From: Pseudomonadota bacterium
GTDB lineage: Bacteria > Chloroflexota > UBA5177 > JAJPKF01
Length of the DNA: 64,000 nt
Assembly: GCA_021323865.1 (NCBI GenBank)
Contig: JAJPKF010000024.1
Location: forward strand, 73,207 to 137,206
Reading direction: 5' to 3'
Positions 51,988 through 61,030 of the stretch are shown one piece after another. Every line of letters starts with the position of its first letter. Within the stretch, counting starts at the first letter, position 1. The notes beneath the pieces were generated by a model. That model saw nothing but the letters and a program-made list of their open reading frames with translations, was not told the origin of the DNA and ran no database searches. Position numbers and translations under genes: made by a program.

Positions 51988-53118
51988 TCACTTGTGGACC
52001 GTCGGAGCCGCCGCGCCGACTGACCCCCTTCGCAGCGCAGCCCTCTTTGTAGCTTGCCGCAGACTCTCGCCGTATGGGGGACGGGCGACTCCCGCTTCAG
52101 TGACTATTGCGGTGATGCGTCTTGCCGGTGTTATGTCGAAGGCGGGGTTCATGGCAGGGACTCCCAAGGGCGCGACAGGGATCCCGCAAAATGAAGTTAC
52201 TTCGCGAGGGTCGCGCTCCTCAATCGGAATGAGAGTGCCATTGGTCGTTACAAGATCTAGTGAAGACGTTGGAGCCGCCACATAGAACGGGATCTCATGC
52301 GCCGCGGCCAACACAGCCAGGGAATACGTGCCAATCTTGTTTGCGATGTCGCCATTGGCTGCGACTCGATCTGCCCCAACAACCACGGCGTCTACGTCGC
52401 CTCGGCTCATAGCGTATCCGGCCATTCCGTCGGTGAGGATGGTTACTGGTACCCCAAGCACCGACAATTCCCAGCCGGTAAGACGAGAACCTTGCAGGAG
52501 GGGGCGCGTTTCGTCCACGAGCACGGAGACGTTTGGGTCGCGCTCGTGGGCCTTGCGGATGACCCCAAGGGCGGTCCCGTACCCTGCTGTCGCAAGAGGG
52601 CCAGTATCGCAGTGAGTGAGCACGTGTGATCTGCCTCGGAGCAGGTCCGCCCCGAACTCCGACAGGCGCATGTCGGCTTCTACCGATTCTTTGTGAATCG
52701 TCTGTGCCTCCTTGATCAAGGCAGTTTGGATGGCATTGATACCAACCTGACCACCAAGACTTTGGAATGTGCTTGCCATTCGCTCTACTGCCCATTCGAG
52801 ATTCATCGCCGTGGGGCGCGCACGAGTGAGAATTTCGCCGGCACGCGTCAGGCGTTGAGCAAGGTCGCGCCGATCTACCGCATGAAGCCCGGCCAGCGCC
52901 ATCCCATAGGCTGCCGTTATTCCGATGGCGGGAGCGCCCCGCACCTTCATCGCCCGTATGGCTTCTGCTACCTCGGCGGCGGAATCACACGAGATGACGA
53001 CTGAGCGAGCTGGAAGCTGAGTCTGGTCAAGGAGCTCGAGCGCTTCGCCTGTCCAGCAGACAGGTCGAAAAGGCGGGCCGGTGCCTCCGGGCAGGTCTTT
53101 CCATGCTCTCGGAGTCAG
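51988..53118 (-). CDS. mtnA: MtnA-like aldose-1-phosphate isomerase (predicted 5-fluoro-5-deoxyribose-1-phosphate isomerase)
   Basis: This is an eIF2B-alpha/MtnA family isomerase, which turns a 5-substituted ribose 1-phosphate into the ribulose 1-phosphate. Motifs are VRGAPAIGITAAYG, THCDTGPLATAGYGTALGV with the catalytic Cys, and GADRVAANGDIANKIGTY with the catalytic Asp. The ATG at 52950 would remove about 55 family residues (VCWTGEALELLDQTQLP and following), so the gene must begin upstream. The only usable in-frame start is a CTG at 53118 after GAGGGGCGG. An ATG at 53132 that overlaps the previous stop (ATGA) is out of frame, which hints at a frameshift. Its place in the fluorinase cluster suggests 5-fluoro-5-deoxyribose 1-phosphate as substrate; methionine salvage or a DHAP shunt is the alternative. 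Confidence 0.88.
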   Translation of the reverse strand: MTPRAWKDLPGGTGPPFRPVCWTGEALELLDQTQLPARSVVISCDSAAEVAEAIRAMKVRGAPAIGITAAYGMALAGLHAVDRRDLAQRLTRAGEILTRARPTAMNLEWAVERMASTFQSLGGQVGINAIQTALIKEAQTIHKESVEADMRLSEFGADLLRGRSHVLTHCDTGPLATAGYGTALGVIRKAHERDPNVSVLVDETRPLLQGSRLTGWELSVLGVPVTILTDGMAGYAMSRGDVDAVVVGADRVAANGDIANKIGTYSLAVLAAAHEIPFYVAAPTSSLDLVTTNGTLIPIEERDPREVTSFCGIPVAPLGVPAMNPAFDITPARRITAIVTEAGVARPPYGESLRQATKRAALRRGSVGAAAPTVHK

Positions 53119-53128
53119 CGACCGCCCC

Positions 53129-55096
53129 TCATGCTGTCAGACCGGTCAACCCAAGATGTTCCAGCAGCCCGATTAGCTGTAGTTGGCAACTCGGCACATC
53201 AGCAGCAGCAAGCACGAACCCGTGGGCTCGAATGTATACGACCCGCCCCCCTGACAGCCCCCGTGCCACGCCGTCGGCGAGCGCCCGTGAGCCGTACTCG
53301 TGAGGACCGGTCACGGACACGGCATCCGGGAGCGTGCGAGGGTCTACAACATGGTGGAAGTGGGCCACGACCCGGGCCTCGGTGACCGAATAGGCACCCA
53401 TGTGGAGCAGGACCTCCGTCGACGGAGGACCGATGCCCTCGCACATCAGCTTATTGCCGTGCTGGCCTACGACCTTCACGAAATCATCCAGCGTAAGGGC
53501 GCCGATGAAGGCACCCGACGCCGTCACAAAGACGTGCTCCGACTCAACGAAGCTGATGTTTCCAGCGCTATCGAACTGGCCCTCAACGGGGCCCATGCTT
53601 TCACCTAGCTTCCTGATCAGACCGAACAGCGGCCGGGAGATTTCCCCAGCGACGCTGATCCGAGACAGCTCTAGGTCAAACCACCGGTTAGCAGCGGCAC
53701 GCTGGAGGCCAATATCGCCCGACCGAACGCCGTCCCTCACCTCAGTACTGATTTGGGCGGTCGCTTGCCCGTATGGCTCGTCGTGTGGGCCACTCGTCAC
53801 CGACATCCGCGTCCTGAGTTGTTCTGTCCCCTCGACTGTCGCTCTCTCTGGGGATTCGGCAGCATAATGAATCGCGCGTCGAGAGCGAACCAGCCTGACT
53901 ACGTCCTGTCGAACGGCATCCGGTCGTTCGTTCTCCAGCACGACCCGAATGAGCAGTCGACTGACTTTCCGCAAGTCGTTTTCGTCGAACCCGTAGCGCG
54001 TAACTTCCTGGACACCAATGCGGAGGGCATCAAGATGCTCGAAAGCGATGGTGCGGTTTGCAGATATATTGGCACGGATCAGCCGATCAAGGACTGACGG
54101 CCCCGATCCGATTGGGCGCAGATCAACAAACAATTGGTGGTTCGCCGTGAACCCTCGCTCGGGTTCGAGCACAGAGAGCCCACCTTCGTAGAGCGCTCTA
54201 GCGAGGAACTGCGCGTTTGCCACCGTCCGTATCGCGTATTCCCGACCGTAGTAGTACGTCTCATGGAGCGCAACGAAGAGAGCCATGGTTTCGGCGGTAT
54301 GCTGGCTACTTACTAGGCCGGTCGACAGACCATAGATTACCTGGTCCATAAGCGACTCGTCGTTGCCGAGGATGAGGCCCTTCTGCGGCCCGAAGAGAGT
54401 TTTGTGCGTGTTGCCCTGCAGAATGTCGGCCCCTTCTCGCAGGGGGCTCTGAAACTGCCCTCCTGCAATGAGGCCCAATGTGTGCGAAGCATCGTAAACA
54501 ATCGGCACACCATCAGCTATTTCGCGGAGTTCCTTGACGGGAAATGGGAATAGATAGTTCATCAGGTCGAGGTAAAGCAGTGCCGGTCTCTTATCTCGAA
54601 TCACGCGCGCCGTGGCCTCGATATCGAGACGGCGGGTCCTTCTGTCAAAGACAAAAGTGCAGCTTCGACGACCGAACAGGCGGCAGATTGTCTCTGTAAG
54701 GAAATGCCCGCCGTCCTTAGTCGCAATTCTCATCACCGTGTCGCCCGGTTTCGTTAGGGTGGCTACCGTTGTCTGCATGGCATGAATTCCTGAAAGACAT
54801 CGGAACTCGACCCACGCGGCGCCAAACATCGCCTGACACACATGAATGGCGGACGCCTCCATGGCGCTGACATGGTCCAAGCCTCGGTACACGAAGTTGC
54901 CAAGGCGGGCCGTCGTTGGGCCGCGCATACTCCGATGTTCCAAGAAGTAGCGGGAATGCAGGTTCGAGGAGAGAACCGATCGAACGGCGTGCGAAAGCGC
55001 CGTCTCATTGGCCGTCAAATGCAAGACGTCATCGGCCAGGCGCTCCTCCGCGCGGAATTCGTCGAGGAGTTGCTCGACCGTCAGGATTGAGTTCAA
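53129..55096 (-). CDS. Fluorothreonine transaldolase-like PLP enzyme fused to class II aldolase domain
   Basis: This 655-residue protein is a fusion. Residues ~1-400 are SHMT-like and match the 4-fluorothreonine transaldolase pattern: LTANETALS, YDASHTLGLIAGG, then LQGNTHKTLFGPQKG with the PLP lysine Lys232 and LVSSQHT. Residues ~485-650 are a class II aldolase/fuculose-aldolase domain that keeps its active-site set: GNISF, VTASGAFIGALTLDD, Glu561 in PSTE, His579-x-His581 in VVAHFHH and His625 in RAHGF. The enzyme of Streptomyces cattleya turns fluoroacetaldehyde and threonine into 4-fluorothreonine and acetaldehyde and also has a two-domain layout. The TTG at 55096 is the start; it lacks a clear ribosome site. 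It ends 11 bases before the isomerase CTG start and follows the AAA gene by 18 bases. Confidence 0.88.
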   Translation of the reverse strand: MNSILTVEQLLDEFRAEERLADDVLHLTANETALSHAVRSVLSSNLHSRYFLEHRSMRGPTTARLGNFVYRGLDHVSAMEASAIHVCQAMFGAAWVEFRCLSGIHAMQTTVATLTKPGDTVMRIATKDGGHFLTETICRLFGRRSCTFVFDRRTRRLDIEATARVIRDKRPALLYLDLMNYLFPFPVKELREIADGVPIVYDASHTLGLIAGGQFQSPLREGADILQGNTHKTLFGPQKGLILGNDESLMDQVIYGLSTGLVSSQHTAETMALFVALHETYYYGREYAIRTVANAQFLARALYEGGLSVLEPERGFTANHQLFVDLRPIGSGPSVLDRLIRANISANRTIAFEHLDALRIGVQEVTRYGFDENDLRKVSRLLIRVVLENERPDAVRQDVVRLVRSRRAIHYAAESPERATVEGTEQLRTRMSVTSGPHDEPYGQATAQISTEVRDGVRSGDIGLQRAAANRWFDLELSRISVAGEISRPLFGLIRKLGESMGPVEGQFDSAGNISFVESEHVFVTASGAFIGALTLDDFVKVVGQHGNKLMCEGIGPPSTEVLLHMGAYSVTEARVVAHFHHVVDPRTLPDAVSVTGPHEYGSRALADGVARGLSGGRVVYIRAHGFVLAAADVPSCQLQLIGLLEHLGLTGLTA

Positions 55097-55114
55097 GCTA
55101 GGCGCCGTTTCGCG

Positions 55115-57163
55115 TCAGTTGGCGCTCTCTTCCGCCTCGGCCTGCCTTATGGCGAACTCGAACGAGCAGCAAGCAGACCGGGGGTCCTTTCCCGCATTTT
55201 CAACTCCGCATTGCTTCCTGGTCACGCTGGCCCGGGGCTCTTCCACGAACGCTGCACGTGCCAGCTGCTCAAGCACCCCTTCGATGTATCCCTGCTCTAC
55301 GCTGCAGTAGCGACAGCTGTGATCGCCCACCCCTTTCGTCGCCATACCAGAGAAGAAGCTGTTTCGGATGCTCACATTGCCTGACTCACCTGTCTCGTTG
55401 GGTGATGCGCTCCACAAACCCCACCCCCCGCTGACATCAAACTTGCACCAGTTACCAATGAGCTTAGGCATGTCTGGCTCGGCTTCGCCTATCTCCCCCA
55501 AGAACCCCACAAAGTCCGTACCAAAAGCCTCCCCCATCTCTCGACCGACTTTTAGCTGGGCGTCTGGGTCACCCGAAACGAACTCCTCGAAGAGTCGGCG
55601 TAGGGTGTTCAGATTAAAGAAGACGTGCCGTAAGTTCTTGTTCCCGTGAACCCATTGGCCGTTCTCAGCATCCAACCACAACTGGGTTATGTGCAGCGGC
55701 TCGATTCCAGCATATGAAGTCATATCGATCGGTCCAGTAGTGGCTACCTCGCCTCGCAACTCATGGTCTAATTGGTAAGCAAGCTGCCCGGCTGATTGCT
55801 TGGTCCACGCCACCGGCGGATTGAGGTCATCAAATGTCTTTGCCCAAACAGGCACGTAATGGTCGTGCTCCTGGCACTGCTTCCACAGCTCCTGGACACC
55901 AGCGATCCCCTGATCGTTCATGAGGTGGTAGATGAGACCGCTGTTTTTATACTCATCACCGTCGCCGAGTACTCTGTTGAGAACTTCGGGTCTCAGGATG
56001 CCATTTTCAATAGCGCCGCGGTCGTCTTGGGCCGATATCCTCGTGACTACGCCAATGAGATGGTCGAGGCTTCGGACGCTGTACCTAAAGCGTGCGTTGT
56101 AAACGAAGCGCAGGAAGCTCGCCGGCGCCCTTAGAAGGCCAGGATCCTTACCCCTGGCTGCATCCTCGCCCGGCTCGCCAGTAAAGCCGGGGTCCTCGCC
56201 TCCGGCCGGACGTTCTTGCCCCGCCGGGCTTCCGGTCGAAAATCGCCGCCGCAACAGTGCGACCGCGATGCAGACTTTGTCGGTCTGCCGATGCTCCCCA
56301 GCAAGGCGTGGGATGCGAATGACCCCTCCGTTGACGCGCGAAATCAGGTCGACCAACTTCGTCTCACTGGCCTGGCCTACCGTCCCCTGCTCATCCATGT
56401 CGGCGGCGTCATCAAGAGCCGAGGGCAGGTCGGTATTGCTTCCTGATAAGACGATGACCGCCCGACCTAGCGTAAGCCTACGCGCACCCAACGCCATCTC
56501 CCCGTCCCACAGGAGTGGCAGTAGGAGGCTGTAGTTTCTGCTATCACTGTCAAACTCGTCCAAGAAGAGAAGGGGAACGCGGCCCGAGACCGTTACGTTC
56601 CTGGCCGAATCCAGTGCGGACGCCAAGTCGTCAGCGTCGCGCATGCTCGCCATGTTAAAGAGAATAGCCTCTACGGCGACCTTCAGCTTCCGGGACACGC
56701 ACTCCACGAAGTACGACTTGCCCTCACCCGGGCCTGCTATAAGAGCCAGATTGAGCGGTCTCGTGACGGACGCATCCTTGGCGTATCGCTCAATGGAGCG
56801 AACAACGCGTCCTATGTCCCGTATGTAACTGAAGTCAAGGGTCGCATATCCTGGCAAACTCTGGTCGCTCTTCTGGAGAGAGAAAAGAAACCGCGCCTCG
56901 TTCGCAAATCGATCATCTCCCTTAGACGTGCGGGCGAAAATAAGATCCCGGATGCGTCCCTGCGCAGTGGCGAGATCCTCCTGGCTCGGCTCAGCCTTCA
57001 GTTGTGCGACCTCGTCAGGTCCGTTCCAGAATGCGTTGCTCCGGGCACTCCGACCGAGCGTGCTGGAGCGGCGCGTCAGGCTCATGTCACTAGCCTTTGG
57101 CTGCCTCCTTCGAGGCTGTGGTTTACTCTGTGACTGCGATACGTTCGAGCCGCGGCGATGCAA
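55115..57163 (-). CDS. AAA ATPase fused to V4R-like sensor domain
   Basis: This 682-residue protein has a basic N-terminus and an AAA module with Walker A GPGEGKS (144-150) and Walker B LLFLDEFDS (198-206), followed by a long helical region with an acidic, Gly-rich insertion (~305-345). The last ~140 residues resemble a V4R (4-vinyl-reductase) ligand domain: WGLWSASPNETGESGN, NSFFSG, and CRYCSVEQGYIEGVLEQL with further Cys, which may bind metal. No sigma54-contact or DNA-binding domain is seen, so it is not a classical XylR regulator. Placed inside the fluorinase operon, it may remodel or sense something in the pathway; the role is unknown. The ATG at 57163 overlaps the deacylase gene by 41 bases; the ATG at 57085 (AAAGG upstream) is an alternative. 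Confidence 0.82.
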   Translation of the reverse strand: MHRRGSNVSQSQSKPQPRRRQPKASDMSLTRRSSTLGRSARSNAFWNGPDEVAQLKAEPSQEDLATAQGRIRDLIFARTSKGDDRFANEARFLFSLQKSDQSLPGYATLDFSYIRDIGRVVRSIERYAKDASVTRPLNLALIAGPGEGKSYFVECVSRKLKVAVEAILFNMASMRDADDLASALDSARNVTVSGRVPLLFLDEFDSDSRNYSLLLPLLWDGEMALGARRLTLGRAVIVLSGSNTDLPSALDDAADMDEQGTVGQASETKLVDLISRVNGGVIRIPRLAGEHRQTDKVCIAVALLRRRFSTGSPAGQERPAGGEDPGFTGEPGEDAARGKDPGLLRAPASFLRFVYNARFRYSVRSLDHLIGVVTRISAQDDRGAIENGILRPEVLNRVLGDGDEYKNSGLIYHLMNDQGIAGVQELWKQCQEHDHYVPVWAKTFDDLNPPVAWTKQSAGQLAYQLDHELRGEVATTGPIDMTSYAGIEPLHITQLWLDAENGQWVHGNKNLRHVFFNLNTLRRLFEEFVSGDPDAQLKVGREMGEAFGTDFVGFLGEIGEAEPDMPKLIGNWCKFDVSGGWGLWSASPNETGESGNVSIRNSFFSGMATKGVGDHSCRYCSVEQGYIEGVLEQLARAAFVEEPRASVTRKQCGVENAGKDPRSACCSFEFAIRQAEAEESAN

Positions 57164-57614
57164 TCGCTACGTAGTCGCGCGTCCTTAGTTCGAGGGAGCG
57201 ATCAAGCCGGGCGGCGTTAAAGTAAATATTCTCGTTGTCCAGCAGGGACGGATCGACTATCAGGACAAGATCCGGGTGAAAGGGGAAAGGCAGGACCGTG
57301 CCCGCAACGCTGCCGGCAAGACTCTCAGCCTTATCAGCAGAAGCCATCGACACGTAGGTACCACGGAAGAGATTCTTCACGGCATTCAGGTCAATGCGCT
57401 TATCGCCCGGGACGACTGCCAAGACCCACCTGGAGGTCTTCTTGCCCACCTTCACCATTACGATCATGCACTTAGCAGCTTGGCGCAGCTCGTTACCCCG
57501 CATTGGGCTGACGATGTCGGTCCGACCTTCGGCCGGATGATCGATCAGTCGATACTGTGCCTGGTGTTCGTCAAGAAGTACGATGAGCCGTGTGTAGGTA
57601 TCCGAATCGTCCAA
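57123..57614 (-). CDS. YbaK/ProX-family aminoacyl-tRNA deacylase (predicted fluorothreonyl-tRNA editing)
   Basis: This 163-residue protein belongs to the YbaK/ProX editing family, free-standing relatives of the ProRS insertion domain that hydrolyse mischarged tRNA. Signs are the conserved Lys in RQAAKCMIVMV (Lys48), VVPGDKRIDLNAVKNL, the GSVAGTVLPFPFHPDL loop and YFNAARLDRSLELRTRDY. The start is the TTG at 57614, set by GGGAGG seven bases upstream and only 4 bases after the fluorinase stop. Some family members (ProXp-ST) act on Ser/Thr-tRNA. S. cattleya, the known fluorothreonine producer, uses a trans-editing deacylase against fluorothreonyl-tRNA, so the same self-protection is the best guess here. 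Confidence 0.85.
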   Translation of the reverse strand: MDDSDTYTRLIVLLDEHQAQYRLIDHPAEGRTDIVSPMRGNELRQAAKCMIVMVKVGKKTSRWVLAVVPGDKRIDLNAVKNLFRGTYVSMASADKAESLAGSVAGTVLPFPFHPDLVLIVDPSLLDNENIYFNAARLDRSLELRTRDYVAIASPRLERIAVTE

Positions 57615-57618
57615 TGAG

Positions 57619-58797
<1,179 letters not shown>

Positions 58798-58881
58798 CTA
58801 GGGCTGAGACGTCCGATGAAAACGCCCTTGCCACGGGTTTTAGTCCGCGAGCGCGCGCTTTCGCATGGCAGCCCCGGAAGA

Positions 58882-58910
58882 CATAGCATGATAGCGCTAA
58901 GTTCTGGCAA
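58882..58910 (-). promoter_or_regulatory. Predicted promoter of the fluorinase operon
   Basis: Read on the minus strand, a -35 box TTGCCA and a -10 box GCTATG are separated by 17 bases. Transcription would start near 58875 and leave a leader of about 150 bases before the ATG at 58722. Confidence 0.4.
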
Positions 58911-59178
58911 CTGTTAAGGGCGGCGCCGCGCTTAAGATTGTACCCTGGGACATCTCGCGGATGGAGGAACGGGGCGCGGGGTCGACGGGACCGGAACCGG
59001 CAAATGCTTCGGTTTGCAGTCAGATCTGGGGTTTGCCATGTGTGGATGTCGCGACCCGCTGTTTGCGCGTCGTTTCTAGGCAGATGGATTGCCTCGCGCA
59101 CTGCAGTAGACCACCCAGACTCGGATTGCGAAGGGCTCATGCGAAGTGGAGCAAAGCTGGACTGCCTCAGCTGTGTGG

Positions 59179-59198
59179 TACAGTCTTTGTACAGTAGT
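59179..59198 (+). repeat. Right arm-type site GTACAGT-N4-GTACAGT
   Basis: GTACAGTCTTTGTACAGTAG matches the left site at 37783 in 19 of 20 bases and in the same orientation. It lies 115 bases inside the right attachment repeat. Confidence 0.6.
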
Positions 59199-59313
59199 TA
59201 GCGTTGTCCGGACGTGTCCACCCTCGTCAAACGACGAACGCGATTGCCCCCGAATGGCGTCAGGACGCCAGCCCTAGACGATGCTGGACATGGCCCGATG
59301 CCTCAACAACGTT

Positions 59314-59358
59314 CTCATAATCCCTTGGTCGCTGGTTCGAATCCAGCCGGGCCCACCA
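59314..59358 (+). repeat. Right attachment repeat (attR), displaced tRNA 3' end
   Basis: This copy matches the tRNA 3' half from the anticodon loop to the end of the acceptor strand (40 identical bases, one change, then ACCA). It lacks the 5' half and so cannot make a tRNA. Its C59354, where the left copy has T, would pair with G1 and probably preserves the original chromosomal end. Confidence 0.92.
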
Positions 59359-59448
59359 CCTGATGGTTACTAGATCCGAACTGGATCACCAAGAGCAGCA
59401 TGCAGCATGTGTCGTTGTCGCAACGGTGCCTCGATGGGCAAGCGACGT

Positions 59449-59466
59449 GGACAGTAGTTGGACAGT
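59449..59466 (+). repeat. Arm-like repeat outside the element (GGACAGT-N4-GGACAGT)
   Basis: Two GGACAGT units lie 11 bases apart, 91 bases past the right attachment repeat. The left arm site lies 94 bases past its own repeat. The same layout suggests the left end of a second, related element. Confidence 0.45.
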
Positions 59467-59594
59467 AACCAACTGCGAAGCGGCGGCCAGCGCATGCGAT
59501 TCTCGCGGGGAACCCATTGGTGGTCGCCCGAACGGCGAAGCAAACCGTCAACCACGGGCATTCGTTCAACGCGAGTCGGCGCTATTGCGCAATG

Positions 59595-60521
59595 TCACTG
59601 GGTGGTGAAACGGTGGATGGCCTCGTTCGCGTGGTCCTGAAACGCCGCGTTGGCCAAGTCAGGAAAGATTTCCGCTTGGTTGACCAAGGGACCAGTCAAC
59701 TTGTTGGCGGCGCTGGCGTAGAACACACCACTCGACAGGCTCGGATCGATGACACCGTCGACGAGTCGCTTCGCGCCCACTTCAAGCTCGTGAGAGATAC
59801 CGAGGTGGGGCATGATGTGTTTGGCCGCAAAGCGGAGCGGTAGCGCCGCGCCGTTGGCGGCTTCGGTTCCCGTGGTGTTGCCCGGGCTCACGGTGATAAA
59901 GCGGAGGTCTGGGTATTGGCGCGCCAGGTGGGCCATCCATAAGGCCCCGATGTACTTCACCTGACCGAAGGCCAGGTTCCGATCATATTTCGTTTCGGCG
60001 AAGTAGCTGCCGTCGATGACGGCCGTGAGTTCGTCTGTGGAGGTTGAAAGAAAGGCCGGCCGTTTGAACCTGAGCTTCGGAATTCCCCGGGCTGCTTCAC
60101 TTGCGACGAACACTGCCACCTCGTTGAGTCGATTCTGGGCCAGGAGCCCTTCGAGGAGAACGGCGTGACCGAGAACATTCGTTGCGAACAGTTTCGTGAC
60201 CCCGTCAGCGGTCAATTCCATCAAGGACTTGTTGCCGATTACACCCGCGTTCATGACCAGCGCATCAAGGGATCCGTCGACATCAGCTAGGCCTGCGCGC
60301 ACCGAACCCAGATTGGCAACGTCCATGAGAATGATCTGGAAGATGTGTCGGCCGGTGTCGGCTTCCAGATCGGCCTTTGCTGTTGAGGCTCGATCTTGTT
60401 TCCGACACGCCAGATAGATGCGGCCGATCTCGGGACGTAACGCCAGCTGCCGGGCCACCTCTTTGCCGATCCCGACGTTAGAACCGGTGATAAGCACCGT
60501 CTTTCCTAAGGGAGTGCTCAC
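59595..60521 (-). CDS. SDR-family oxidoreductase (protochlorophyllide-reductase-like) with altered active site
   Basis: This 308-residue SDR has the nucleotide motif TGSNVGIGKEVA, the fourth-strand NAG (VMNAGVIGN) and LDALVMN typical of the retinol/protochlorophyllide-reductase-like group. The catalytic YxxxK reads FGQVK (LAFGQVKYIGAL), with Phe in place of Tyr, so ordinary SDR catalysis may be lost unless the nearby Tyr takes over. Its ATG overlaps the stop of the DUF1330 gene (ATGA). It is divergent from a TetR regulator with paired operators and probably repressed by it. Confidence 0.87.
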   Translation of the reverse strand: MSTPLGKTVLITGSNVGIGKEVARQLALRPEIGRIYLACRKQDRASTAKADLEADTGRHIFQIILMDVANLGSVRAGLADVDGSLDALVMNAGVIGNKSLMELTADGVTKLFATNVLGHAVLLEGLLAQNRLNEVAVFVASEAARGIPKLRFKRPAFLSTSTDELTAVIDGSYFAETKYDRNLAFGQVKYIGALWMAHLARQYPDLRFITVSPGNTTGTEAANGAALPLRFAAKHIMPHLGISHELEVGAKRLVDGVIDPSLSSGVFYASAANKLTGPLVNQAEIFPDLANAAFQDHANEAIHRFTTQ

Positions 60522-60838
60522 GCTGATTCCCTGTTCGCTTCTGTGGACCTGTGGAGCCCATCAAGCAAGCTGAAACGGGCGTCCATCGCGATGCCTCGGA
60601 CTCCGATCAACTGCTGATATTTCGGCGAGTTGTACCACTGGAGGGCTGTCTCACGGTCCGGAAACCGCACGATCACGCCTGACGAGTGCATGGGATCGCC
60701 ATCGAGAATCGCCCAGTTGCTGCTGGCGAGAACCCCGGCTCCGCACTCGATCGCGGTCTTTCCAGCGTTGCCGGCGTATTTCTCACGATAGACATCCGGG
60801 TCCTTGAGTGTGAATTCAACAATGACGTATGCGCTCAT
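60518..60838 (-). CDS. DUF1330-family small protein
   Basis: This 106-residue ferredoxin-like-fold protein is typical of DUF1330: MSAYVIVEFTLKDPDVYREKY, an internal VIVRFPDRETALQWYNSPKY and the length. The biochemical role is unknown; members often accompany oxidoreductases. The start codon is close to the operators at 60961 and 60994, and the SDR gene is coupled to its end. Confidence 0.88.
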   Translation of the reverse strand: MSAYVIVEFTLKDPDVYREKYAGNAGKTAIECGAGVLASSNWAILDGDPMHSSGVIVRFPDRETALQWYNSPKYQQLIGVRGIAMDARFSLLDGLHRSTEANRESA

Positions 60839-60960
60839 ATGGATACTCCTTAGCTGTTAGCCATGATTTTGCTGCAGATCTTCACTTATCAAGCCCGTTA
60901 CCAAGGCGGTCTTGCCTGTAAGGGTCATTCATGCGTGGGGGTCTTCCCCTCCCTCTAAAT

Positions 60961-60976
60961 TGGGTTACACAACCCA
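60961..60976. promoter_or_regulatory. TetR operator 1
   Basis: TGGGTT-ACAC-AACCCA is a perfect 16-bp palindrome in the divergent gap between the DUF1330 and TetR genes. A second copy starts 33 bases on. Confidence 0.7.
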
Positions 60977-60993
60977 CTCTAACCATTCAGAAC

Positions 60994-61009
60994 TGGGTTG
61001 TCAAACCCA
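60994..61009. promoter_or_regulatory. TetR operator 2
   Basis: TGGGTT-GTCA-AACCCA has the same arms as operator 1 and ends 21 bases before the TetR start. The 33-base spacing, about three helical turns, puts both on one face of the DNA. Confidence 0.7.
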
Positions 61010-61030
61010 AATTCCTGGTAGCATTGAGCG

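Noticed and set aside
53129-55096. Reading the PLP domain as ordinary serine hydroxymethyltransferase
   Set aside because: The active-site region LQGNTHKTLFGPQKG and LVSSQHT follow the fluorothreonine transaldolase pattern, a class II aldolase domain is fused, and a fluorinase is in the same operon.
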